Shown here piece by piece: positions 18,550-26,602 of a DNA stretch of 64,000 nucleotides (within the stretch, counting starts at the first letter, position 1; each line of letters starts with the position of its first letter). Both the position numbers and the translations under genes were made by a program. The notes beneath the pieces were generated by a model that saw only the letters and a list, made by a program, of their open reading frames with translations, was not told where the DNA came from and did not search any database. Origin of the DNA: Bradymonas sp963697525 (GTDB lineage Bacteria; Myxococcota_A; Bradymonadia; Bradymonadales; Bradymonadaceae); assembly GCA_963697525.1 (NCBI GenBank), contig OY969087.1, positions 806,001 through 870,000 on the forward strand, written 5' to 3'.

Positions 18550-20280
18550 TCAAACCGTCCGCCCGCGCCTCCTTCGACACCACACAACCAACCCAACCAC
18601 CACCAACCACCACCCGCCCCGCGGGCGGCGCCCGCCGGTCGACCGGCACCCGCACGCGCTCGCCTCGCTCGTCACGCTCGAGGTCCGCGCGGGCCCGCCG
18701 GCATCGCCCGACGTCCCGACATCGCCGCCGTGGGCGGCGTCGGGCACCGTTCCGATATCGCCCGGTGAGCCCACGTCCGTGGCCACGCCCGTGTCGACCG
18801 GCGAGCCCGTATCCGCCGGCGGGCCGGCGTCCGGGCGCAGCGTGCCGACGTCGGAGGCGGGTGTGCCCGCGGGCATGCAGTTGTCGAAGCTTCCCAGCTT
18901 CAGCGCGTGGACCAGCATGGCGCTGAACTCCACGCGGGTGATGATGTCGTCGGGGCAGTATTGAACGGGGTTCTGCGAGCAGCCCTTGACCACGCAGGAC
19001 GCGTGCAAGAACTCGGCGTCGTTGCGATACCAGGCGTTGGCGGGCACGTCGGTGAACGCCGGCGAGGTCGGCGGCCCTGGCGACACGCCCATGGCGTTGA
19101 CGATCATCACCGCGGCCGTCGAGCGCTGCAGCCAGTCGTCGGGGCAAAACTTCTTGGGCTGCTGGGAGCATCCGTTGACGTAGCCGTGGGCGTACAGCGC
19201 CTCGATCTCGGCGTAGCCCGGGGAGTTGGCGGTGACGTCGGTGAAGGTGGGCTGGGCCGGGTGCACCGGGGTGAGCCCCAGCGCGCGGGCGACCAGGATG
19301 GCCGCGTGGCGCCGGTCGAGGTCACAATTCGGGCAGAACATGCGCGGCGAGGCCTGGCAGCCGCTGGTCACGCCCTCGGCGTACATGGTCTCGGCGATGT
19401 CGTAATACCAGCTATTGTCGGGCACGTCGCCGAAGGTTCCGTTGGCGCCGCTGGCCGGCTGGGGTGAGCAGCAGTGGGCGTAGTCGGTGCCGCCGCCGGC
19501 GAGGATGCCCAGGTGGTTGCTCACCACCCGCTCGCTGCCGTCGCTGGGGTGGTTGACCACCCCGCCCTCGGCGGCGATGTACAGGGTCGTCGAGCCGCCA
19601 CCGTCGAGGTTGATCGCCCGCTCGGCGCCCAGGCTGGCCATGACTTCGCCCATCTGCTTGGTGGTCATGCCGCGGCTGACGCCCGACCAGCGCCCGTCGA
19701 CCACCGCCAGGATGAGCTTCTTGCCGGTGGCGTCCAGGCCCACCGCCGTGCGCGGCTCGTGGTAGCACCAATGCGACTGACAGGCGTTATTGACCACCTG
19801 GCCGTTGTCGACGATGAGCGGGTAGCCGGAGATGATATTTTGCATCCAATCTTCCGGGTCCGACAACACGTCCGACGGGATGCTCAACTCGACGCGGTTG
19901 TCCGCGCCGAAGGCGATAAACCCGGCCGTCGAGTTGTCGGCGCTGTCGGTCCAGCGCTCGCCGTCGCCCATGATCAAGCCCACGGGCGCGAAGCTGCCGA
20001 AGCTGTAAAAGCCGCCGTTGATGGCGATCTGGGCGCCGTATTGCTGCGCGAAGCTGCTGGTGCGCATGCCGCGGTCGGCGGGCTTGGTCGCCGTGGTGGT
20101 CACGCCGGTGGCGCATAGGTCGATGACGACGGCGTGGATGCGGTTGGGGTCGCTATTGTCGCGCACCAGGTAGCGCACGCCCGGATACGGCGTCGACCAA
20201 TTGTCGGCGGCGCGCGCCGGGGTCGCAAACAAGGTGGTGAGGGCGAGGAGGCTGCCAACGGACAGAACTTTCCGAATCAC
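18550..20280 (-). CDS. Exported phosphodiester glycosidase with SLH repeats and MYXO-CTERM-like tail
   Basis: A GTG start preceded by AAGG; 576 aa. A signal peptide (LLALTTLFATPARA) leads into a NAGPA-type phosphodiester glycosidase domain (about 30-265), with INGGFYSF, EPRTAVGLD and INLDGGGSTT. Three SLH-like repeats follow (FGDVPDNSWYYD, FTDVTANSPGYAE, FTDVPANAWYRN), then an Asp/Gly/Thr-rich linker. It ends in a Cys motif (ACGCR), a hydrophobic helix (GWWLVVVGLVVW) and an Arg cluster, as in myxobacterial surface-sorting signals. Probably surface-attached and able to cleave sugar-phosphodiester linkages in envelope polymers. Confidence 0.86.
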   Translation of the reverse strand: MIRKVLSVGSLLALTTLFATPARAADNWSTPYPGVRYLVRDNSDPNRIHAVVIDLCATGVTTTATKPADRGMRTSSFAQQYGAQIAINGGFYSFGSFAPVGLIMGDGERWTDSADNSTAGFIAFGADNRVELSIPSDVLSDPEDWMQNIISGYPLIVDNGQVVNNACQSHWCYHEPRTAVGLDATGKKLILAVVDGRWSGVSRGMTTKQMGEVMASLGAERAINLDGGGSTTLYIAAEGGVVNHPSDGSERVVSNHLGILAGGGTDYAHCCSPQPASGANGTFGDVPDNSWYYDIAETMYAEGVTSGCQASPRMFCPNCDLDRRHAAILVARALGLTPVHPAQPTFTDVTANSPGYAEIEALYAHGYVNGCSQQPKKFCPDDWLQRSTAAVMIVNAMGVSPGPPTSPAFTDVPANAWYRNDAEFLHASCVVKGCSQNPVQYCPDDIITRVEFSAMLVHALKLGSFDNCMPAGTPASDVGTLRPDAGPPADTGSPVDTGVATDVGSPGDIGTVPDAAHGGDVGTSGDAGGPARTSSVTSEASACGCRSTGGRRPRGGWWLVVVGLVVWCRRRRGRTV

Positions 20281-20309
20281 TCGAGAACCTTAACCAGGTC
20301 AAAGACGTC

Positions 20310-22175
20310 TCAATTTTCCAACAGTCGCAGCTTCTTGCAGGCCACGTCGTGGCCACCGTCGCAGCCCTTCTTGAAGTATTTGCGCGCGATCTGCGGGTTT
20401 TGGGCGACGCCGTCGCCGGTGGCGTATAGCGAGCCGAGGTAGCTGCAGCCCTCCGGATCGCCCTGCATGCACGCCTTATGATACTCGTCGGCGGCCTTGT
20501 GGGGGTCGGCGCTCACGCCGATGCCTTCCTGGAAGAGGTAGCCCACCTGGGTGCAGCCGCGCGGCTGTCCCAGGTTGCACGCCTTTTGGTACAGGGCGCG
20601 GGCCCGCTCGAGGTCGCGCGTCACGCCCTGGCCCTCGCGGTAGATCGTGCCCAGGCTGACGCACGCGCTGGGCTCGTCGGCGTCGCAGGCGTCGCGAAAC
20701 AGAAGGTAGGCGCGCACCTGCGACTCCAGATTGCCGCGATCTTGGGAGAGTTGATGGCCGACGTTGAAGCACGCGTCCTGGAAGCCCTTGCGGCAGGCCC
20801 GGCGAAACAACGCCAACGCCTTTTTGGGGTCGCGCCCTACGCCCTGGCCGGTCTGGTAGGCCCCGGCGAGGTTGTAGCAGCCCTTGGCGTCGCCCTGGTC
20901 ACATGCCTTCTGGTAGAGCTCGACGGCGCGCTTCAGATTGCGCCCGAGCGTCTTTCCGTCCTCGTGGAGCACGCCCAGGCTATTGCAACTGCGCGCGTAG
21001 CCGCTCGAGCAGGCCACCTGGTAGAGCATGGCGGCGCGCACCTTGTCCCGGGGCGCCGCGTCGCCCTGCTCGTAGCGCAGCGCGATGTCGAAGCAGGCCT
21101 CGGCGTGGCCGCCCGAGCAGGCGCGCTCGTACAGCTCGAGCGAGCGCTGGCGGTCCTTGGCCACGCCCTTTCCCTGCTCGTACAGGTTGGCCAGGTGGGT
21201 GCAGCCCACCGCGTAATCGGCGTCGCAGGCCCGGCGATACAGCGCGACGGCGCGCTTTAAGTCCTTCGCGACGCCGTCGCCTTTCTGGTACAGCGCGCCC
21301 AGAAATGTGCACGCCTCCGGCTGGCCGGCGCCCTTGCCGTCGCATGCCTTTCGATAGGCCTTGGCGGCGCGCGCGGGGTCGTGGGCGACCATGAATCCCT
21401 TCTCGAAGCGCACCCCCAACATCACGCACGAGAGCGGAAACCCGCTCTGGCAGCCGTCCTCGAGCACGCCGATGAGGTCGGCCTGGCCGCCCTGGGTGCG
21501 CACGTCGAGCTTGTAGCGATCGTCCAGCGCCGCGCAGGCTTGCTCCTTGCCGCCCTCGCAGGCGCGCAAATAGCTGGCCTTGGCGGCGTCCTTCTTGCCC
21601 TGCTCGTCGAGCAGGTCGCCCAGGCGCCGACAGCCGTCGGGCTCGCCGAGATTGCAGGCTCGGGTGTACTCGTCGACCGCCTGCACGTCGCCGCGGCCTT
21701 GCACGAGGTTGCGCTCGTACATCAGCCCCAACCCCACGCACCCCAGCGCCGCGCCCTGCGCGCAGGCGTCGTCGTAATCCTCCCAGGCGCGGTACAGGCT
21801 CTTATCCACGCCGCGGCCGAGCACGAACATCGAGCCCAACATCGCGCAGGCCACCGGGTGCTTGTCCGCACACCCCCGGGCAAAATACTCCGCCGCCTGC
21901 TTCGGATCTTTGTGCATCCCGAAGCCGTGCATCAGCGCGTCGCCGATGAGCGTACACGCCATCGCGTCGTGCTGCTCGCAGGCATCGACCAAACGACTCA
22001 GGTCGAGCTTGGTGTCGATACGCGTCTTCCACGACGCCGCCTTGGGCAACTGCCTGGCGAGCGCGCGCGCCGCGCCCTCGTCGCCCGAGACCACCGTCCT
22101 GGGCGCCGTCGACGCGCAGCCGGCCGCCAGCAGCGCGCTCACGGCCAAAAGATATACGAGGATGCGGCTTCGCAT
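20310..22175 (-). CDS. Lipoprotein of about 14 Cys-paired Sel1 repeats (Hcp-like)
   Basis: The ATG at 22175 is chosen because it places the signal peptide directly (MRSRILVYLLAVSALLAAGC); an ATG at 22184 is also possible and neither has a clear ribosome site. The 621-residue protein is almost entirely Sel1-type helical repeats of about 36 residues. Most carry two cysteines in the pattern ACDxGxxxAC, as in Helicobacter cysteine-rich proteins, so each repeat is probably disulfide-stapled. Such solenoids usually mediate protein-protein contacts in the periplasm or at the cell surface. Partner unknown. Confidence 0.87.
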   Translation of the reverse strand: MRSRILVYLLAVSALLAAGCASTAPRTVVSGDEGAARALARQLPKAASWKTRIDTKLDLSRLVDACEQHDAMACTLIGDALMHGFGMHKDPKQAAEYFARGCADKHPVACAMLGSMFVLGRGVDKSLYRAWEDYDDACAQGAALGCVGLGLMYERNLVQGRGDVQAVDEYTRACNLGEPDGCRRLGDLLDEQGKKDAAKASYLRACEGGKEQACAALDDRYKLDVRTQGGQADLIGVLEDGCQSGFPLSCVMLGVRFEKGFMVAHDPARAAKAYRKACDGKGAGQPEACTFLGALYQKGDGVAKDLKRAVALYRRACDADYAVGCTHLANLYEQGKGVAKDRQRSLELYERACSGGHAEACFDIALRYEQGDAAPRDKVRAAMLYQVACSSGYARSCNSLGVLHEDGKTLGRNLKRAVELYQKACDQGDAKGCYNLAGAYQTGQGVGRDPKKALALFRRACRKGFQDACFNVGHQLSQDRGNLESQVRAYLLFRDACDADEPSACVSLGTIYREGQGVTRDLERARALYQKACNLGQPRGCTQVGYLFQEGIGVSADPHKAADEYHKACMQGDPEGCSYLGSLYATGDGVAQNPQIARKYFKKGCDGGHDVACKKLRLLEN

Positions 22176-22363
22176 GGGGTCCATATGCAAGTTGCCGAGG
22201 AACGTCGCCGGTTCATTCTACCATAGATGTTAGACACGGCGAGGCGGGGATCGTTCCGTGCGCATATGAGCCGAGGCTTGCCGCGCGACGCCTTGCAGAA
22301 TCGTGACGCCTTCTGGAGGTAGACCTCGGCGAACGACGCCTCGGTCAACCACCAGCTACAGAA

Positions 22364-22435
22364 GCCAAGCAAACAGCGTTTGGCCTTTGTAGCGGAGGGT
22401 TGCACGAGACGTCGTCCGTCGAGTGCTACCTTCCG
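22364..22435. repeat. Multi-hairpin intergenic repeat, copy 2
   Basis: It shares GCCAAGC, then TGGC, GGAGGGTTGC and CGAG with the repeat at 18430-18502, in the same order. It lies upstream of the Sel1 lipoprotein gene. The remaining sequence in 22176-22459 shows no gene. Confidence 0.55.
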
Positions 22436-22459
22436 TTGGCTCCCGGCCGCGCTACAAAA

Positions 22460-22497
22460 CCAAAACGCCTCGCCGAAGAATCGGCGAGGCGTTTTGG
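22460..22497. terminator. Strong 17-bp stem-loop terminator
   Basis: CCAAAACGCCTCGCCGA and TCGGCGAGGCGTTTTGG form a perfect 17-bp stem with loop AGAA. The minus-strand transcript of the lipid-kinase-like gene ends here, and T-rich flanks make it plausible in both directions. Confidence 0.8.
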
Positions 22498-22652
22498 TCG
22501 AAAGGAGGAGTCATGCCATGAATTCCCGCATCGTGTTGACCCGATGGGGAAGGTGCCTGTTTTCGCGACAGGCAAGGATATAACTGGGCCGATTGGGATT
22601 TCATTCCGGCGGGGTGAAATTTTTCGAGATCTTGATGGTGCGCCTGAAAAAT

Positions 22653-23654
22653 TCACAGCTTCAGGCGCAGCGCGCCGTGGTGGTTGGTCCACAGGGCGGG
22701 CAGGCGGCCTGGGGCTTCTCCGTCGATGTCGAGCATGGCGACGGCGCCGTCGGTGGCGCGGGCGCTGACGCGGCTGGCACGGCGCCTAAAAATCTTCTTA
22801 TTTTGCAGGTGCTTGCCCTGGTAGATATCGAAGGTCAGCCCGAGGATTTCGCGCCGCTTGAGGTCGCCCATGAGCACGACCTGGAATTGGCCGTCGTCGA
22901 GCTCGGCGCCGGGGGCGATCCACATGCCGCCGCCGAAGAACTCGCCGTTGGCGACCACGATATTGTTCATCTTGCCGTCGATCTCGACGGTGTCGTCGAG
23001 GCGCAGTTCGACCTCGACGTTTTTGTAGCGGGCGAACGCCCGGGCGGTCGCCAGCATGAAGCTGGACTTGCCCCCGAGGCCCTTCCAACTGGAGTTGACC
23101 ACCCGGTCGACGGCGCCGGAGAAGCCGGCGCTGGCGATGTTGATGAAGTAGCGCGTGGCGATATTGCCGTCGTCGTCGATGAAGCCGACCTCGCCGAGGT
23201 CGACCTCGCGCACGTGCTGGCCGCTGAGATGCTCGACGGACTCGCTGTGGCCGCCCATCAGGCCGATGGTGCGCCGAAAGTCCCCGCCGGTCCCCAGCGG
23301 CAGCACGCCGAGCACGGCGTTGTCGTTGATCGGCTGGGGGGCGCCGTCGCGCTGGCGGGTCATCCACCCGTGGTCGTCGATGGTGTACAGCGCGTCGATG
23401 TCGGGCTTGTCATAAAAGCCGTTGACCACCTCGTTGAGCGTGCCGTCACCGCCCACCGCCACGATCATCTCCCATCCCGATCGCAGCGCCTCGCGCGCCA
23501 GCAGCGTGGCGTGGCCGGGCCCCTCGGTAAACGCGTAGTCGATCTCGGGGATGCGCGCGCGCAGCAGGCGCTCGATGAGGCCCCACTCCTCCTCGACGGC
23601 GCCCGCGCCGGCCTTGGGGTTGGCGATCACAAACGTTCTGTAGTTCAAGGGCAT
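22653..23654 (-). CDS. Diacylglycerol kinase catalytic-domain protein (YegS/DagK-like lipid kinase)
   Basis: A 333-residue protein. IANPKAGAG near the start and VAVGGDGTLNEVVNGF form the nucleotide-binding GGDGT motif. LPLGTGGDFRRTIG and the C-terminal MLDIDGEAPG complete the lipid-kinase/NAD-kinase superfamily fold. The usual LGTAND is LGTGGD here. Members phosphorylate diacylglycerol, ceramide or similar lipids at the inner membrane. It is last in a minus-strand group with two flavoproteins and an Fe-S protein, consistent with lipid metabolism. Confidence 0.88.
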   Translation of the reverse strand: MPLNYRTFVIANPKAGAGAVEEEWGLIERLLRARIPEIDYAFTEGPGHATLLAREALRSGWEMIVAVGGDGTLNEVVNGFYDKPDIDALYTIDDHGWMTRQRDGAPQPINDNAVLGVLPLGTGGDFRRTIGLMGGHSESVEHLSGQHVREVDLGEVGFIDDDGNIATRYFINIASAGFSGAVDRVVNSSWKGLGGKSSFMLATARAFARYKNVEVELRLDDTVEIDGKMNNIVVANGEFFGGGMWIAPGAELDDGQFQVVLMGDLKRREILGLTFDIYQGKHLQNKKIFRRRASRVSARATDGAVAMLDIDGEAPGRLPALWTNHHGALRLKL

Positions 23655-23783
23655 ACGTTACCGCCACAGTGTATACAATTAGTCATCTCGCGGGCCATTC
23701 GGCTTCAAGAACACTTCAACTTATCGACGTGTCCCCACGCAACCCATGCCCCAAGTCAGGCGACTCGTCGTCAAGTCGGCAGC

Positions 23784-24917
23784 TCACAGCTCGAACGCTC
23801 GACAAACAACATCCAACACATCCAGGGCGACGTCGTCGCCGCCGGCGCGGCGAAACGACTTGGTGCACGTGGCCGACCCACACACGATCGTCTCGCCGCC
23901 CTCGCGCTGCATCTGCTCGATGCGATCGGCGGCGCAGCGCTCGCTGGCCTCGGGGGCGACCAGGTGATAGTGCGACGGCCCGCCGCAGCACGGGGCGTCG
24001 GCGCGGTTGGTCGAAAACTCGTCCAGGGGCTTGCCGCACAGCCCGCCCAGCAATTTGCGCGTCTGCTCGTACAGCTCGAGGTGGCGGCCGACGAAGCAGG
24101 AGTCGTGCAGCATCATCGCCTCGTCGGACAGGTCCACGCGCGGCTCGAGCATGTCGACGCGGTCGGCCAAAAATTCGATGATGTGCACGACCTCCAGCGG
24201 GCTCTTATCGCCGAAGCTGGAGTCCTCGCGAAATAGCGTGACCATCGCCGCGCAGTCGGTGACCACCATGTCGACGTCGGAGAGCATCGTCTCCAGTTGG
24301 GTGCGGTACTCCTCGTAGGCCGGCCGGTTGCCGGTCGACAACAGCGGAAATCCGCAGCAGGCAAAGCCCTCATCCTCGCGACGGGTGTACAGGCGCACCT
24401 TGGTGCCGTGAAACATCTCCAGGAGCAGCCCGGCGCGCACGATCGTCTCCGGCTCGTGGTAGCGCACCTCGCAGTCGGGCATGTACACCACCGAGGCCTC
24501 GTCGTCGAAGACCTCCTCGACGCTAAACCCGTGGATATCGGGGATCTTCGGCGGCGCGCCTTGCGGACAATTGTGGCGCAGGAAGTTGGCGTCCAGCCCC
24601 TCGAGTTCCTCGGGCAAATAGCCCAGCTCGCGCATCCACCCGCGCGCCGCCCACATCGCCTGGGGCACGTCGTTGTCGTGCAGACACCACGTCTGGCAGC
24701 GCTTGCAGCCCATGCAGTGGTAGAAGGTCTCGGCGACCTCCTGGCTGGGCTCGACGGCGCCGTCCTTGACCAGCTCGAACAGCCGCATCATCCCCCAGGG
24801 CGTGACCGTCTCGCGGCCCTCGGCCTCGGCCGCGGGGCACGAAAACCGGCATAGCTTCGGGCAGTACGTGCAGTAGGCGGTCGCCCGGTCGATTGGATCT
24901 CCAAAATCGCGTTTCAC
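23784..24917 (-). CDS. (Fe-S)-binding CCG-domain oxidoreductase subunit (GlcF/GlpC-like)
   Basis: A GTG start; 377 aa. The first part has two ferredoxin-like Cys clusters, CTYCPKLCRFSCP and CMGCKRCQTWC, for [4Fe-4S] centres. Two CCG domains follow (GFACCGFPLL and APCCGGPSHYH), which in heterodisulfide-reductase and GlpC/GlcF subunits carry redox centres. It probably accepts electrons from the flavoproteins encoded just upstream (25063-28228) and passes them to the quinone pool. No membrane segment is seen, so it is peripheral. Confidence 0.88.
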   Translation of the reverse strand: MKRDFGDPIDRATAYCTYCPKLCRFSCPAAEAEGRETVTPWGMMRLFELVKDGAVEPSQEVAETFYHCMGCKRCQTWCLHDNDVPQAMWAARGWMRELGYLPEELEGLDANFLRHNCPQGAPPKIPDIHGFSVEEVFDDEASVVYMPDCEVRYHEPETIVRAGLLLEMFHGTKVRLYTRREDEGFACCGFPLLSTGNRPAYEEYRTQLETMLSDVDMVVTDCAAMVTLFREDSSFGDKSPLEVVHIIEFLADRVDMLEPRVDLSDEAMMLHDSCFVGRHLELYEQTRKLLGGLCGKPLDEFSTNRADAPCCGGPSHYHLVAPEASERCAADRIEQMQREGGETIVCGSATCTKSFRRAGGDDVALDVLDVVCRAFEL

Positions 24918-24957
24918 TTGACTCTTGGGGCTTGGGAACTGCGAACTGCGTTTCTCA

Positions 24958-25035
24958 CCGCTAAGGCGCTAAGGCGCTAAGAACTTCTTTTCTCAATTCT
25001 TTTCCTTCGCGTCTTTGCGTCTTTGCGGTTAATTC
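24958..25035. repeat. Facing iterated-octamer repeats (GGCGCTAA / GTCTTTGC)
   Basis: The left arm repeats GGCGCTAA after CACC. The right arm repeats CGTCTTTG and ends CGGTTAA. The arms are imperfect complements separated by an AT-rich spacer. It lies between the GlcE-like and GlcF-like genes. Confidence 0.7.
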
Positions 25036-25062
25036 GCCGTTCGCTTTTTGCTGTTCTGCGGT

Positions 25063-26196
25063 TCATGGGCCGATGGCCAGTTGGCGGTCGTGGTCGAGGC
25101 GGTCCTTGAGAACCTGGGTCCACTCGGGCCAGGTCAGTCGGGGGCCGCCGACGATGGGGCGTACGGCCAGGGCGTTGTCCCAGGCCTTCGGCGCGCGGGC
25201 GTCTTCTAAGGGCTCGTCGAGCTCGACGAAGGCGGTGGCGGCGTGGGCCGACCAGTCCAAGATCTCGACCTCGCGGGCGGCGTCGAGGGCGTCGATGGCC
25301 TCGCCGAGGTGCGCGAGGCTGTAGGTCAGCGCGACGGTGCGCTCGGCGCCCGCGCGTGTGCGCTGGCCGGGCATGTCCTCTTCGAGCGCGCGGCGCAGCG
25401 CGCGGGCCTCTTCGTCGCCGGCGACCTCGAGCTCGTCGCCCCACTGGGCCTGCAGCCGGTAGACCATCGCGTCCAACAGACGCGTGGGCGCGTGGACGAC
25501 CGCCTGGAAGCGTCCCTGCGAGCGCTTCCAATAACACCACGTCGGGTGCATGCCCCGCTCGGCGAGGGTGCGCATCTGCTCGACCGCCGCGGTGGCGGTG
25601 GGCGCGGACCATTCGATGAGGCGGGCCGGAAACGGCTTTTGGATGCTCAGCGTCACGTCCAAGATCGCGCCGAGCAGCCCCTCGCCGCCGATGAACAGGT
25701 GGCGAAGGTCGGGGCCGCTGGCCTTGCGCGGCGCCTCCAGATACCGGTAGTCGCCCAGCGTCGGCGACACCGCCGACAGGGCCACGCAGCCCTCGCGCAG
25801 GTCGCCGCTCTGGCGGTGGGCCGGGCCGGCGTGGTTACGGGCGAGCAGCCCGCCGATGGACGAGGCGTCTGGGTAGGGCCGGTAGGCCTGCAACGAGTAG
25901 CCCTCCTCGCGAAGCTTCTCGCGAAGGTCGCCCCAGCGAATGCCCGCCTCCACGCGCACCAGGTTGCTCTGGCGGTCGATCTTCAGAATATGCCGACAGT
26001 TATCGGTGCGCACCGCCGCATACCCGTGCTCGCCGATCGCCCGCTCGCGCAGGTGCTGACCGCCCCCGAAGATCACCCGGGGCGGCCCGTCGCTGCCGGC
26101 CACGATCAGCCGCTCGAGCTCGGCGACGTCCTCCGGCCAATGCTCCTCGACCGGCTCGGGCAGGTGGCGCGCGCTATAAAAGGTGGTCTTGGTCAT
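25063..26196 (-). CDS. FAD-binding oxidoreductase subunit (GlcE-like)
   Basis: The start is the ATG at 26196; 377 aa. It shows a PCMH/VAO-type FAD-binding fold: VIFGGGQHLRER (pyrophosphate loop), LVRVEAGIRWGDLREKL, and DASSIGGLLARNHAGPAHR. The C-terminal half lacks a recognisable full FAD-oxidase substrate domain, as in GlcE of glycolate oxidase. It probably forms a three-subunit complex with the AGPS-like flavoprotein and the Fe-S protein, although a repeat array separates it from the former. Confidence 0.82.
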   Translation of the reverse strand: MTKTTFYSARHLPEPVEEHWPEDVAELERLIVAGSDGPPRVIFGGGQHLRERAIGEHGYAAVRTDNCRHILKIDRQSNLVRVEAGIRWGDLREKLREEGYSLQAYRPYPDASSIGGLLARNHAGPAHRQSGDLREGCVALSAVSPTLGDYRYLEAPRKASGPDLRHLFIGGEGLLGAILDVTLSIQKPFPARLIEWSAPTATAAVEQMRTLAERGMHPTWCYWKRSQGRFQAVVHAPTRLLDAMVYRLQAQWGDELEVAGDEEARALRRALEEDMPGQRTRAGAERTVALTYSLAHLGEAIDALDAAREVEILDWSAHAATAFVELDEPLEDARAPKAWDNALAVRPIVGGPRLTWPEWTQVLKDRLDHDRQLAIGP

Positions 26197-26205
26197 TGAA
26201 TTTCT

Positions 26206-26602
26206 CAATTTACCACAGAGGTCACAGAGGCCACAGAGGACTGCTTTTTTGGCTTTCCCTCTGTGCTCTCTGTGTCCTCTGTGGTGATTTCATCGCCGTT
26301 CCTTGAACCTCTCGATTTACCACAGAGGTCACTGAGGCCTGCTTTTATTTTGACTCTCCCTCTGTGCTCTCTGTGTCCTCTGTGGTGATTTCATCGCCGT
26401 TCCTTGAACCTCTCGATTTACCACAGAGGTCACTGAGGCCTGCTTTTATTTTGACTCTCCCTCTGTGCTCTCTGTGTCCTCTGTGGTGATTTCATCGCCG
26501 TTCCTTGAACCTCTCGATTTACCACAGAGGTCACTGAGGCCTGCTTTTATTTTGACTCTCCCTCTGTGCTCTCTGTGTCCTCTGTGGTGATTTCATCGCC
26601 GT
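26206..26602. repeat. Tandem array: three perfect 101-bp units plus one divergent unit
   Basis: Units 26299-26399, 26400-26500 and 26501-26601 are identical by eye; 26209-26298 is a divergent copy. Every unit contains ACCACAGAGGTCAC and the inverse CCTCTGTGGTGA, so each can form a hairpin. It belongs to the same family as 947-1085. It fills the gap between the two flavoprotein genes and abuts the AGPS-like stop codon. Confidence 0.95.

Noticed and set aside
26206..26602. Tandem repeat considered as a CRISPR array
   Set aside because: Units are 101 bp and adjacent copies are identical throughout, with no variable spacers and no cas genes nearby.
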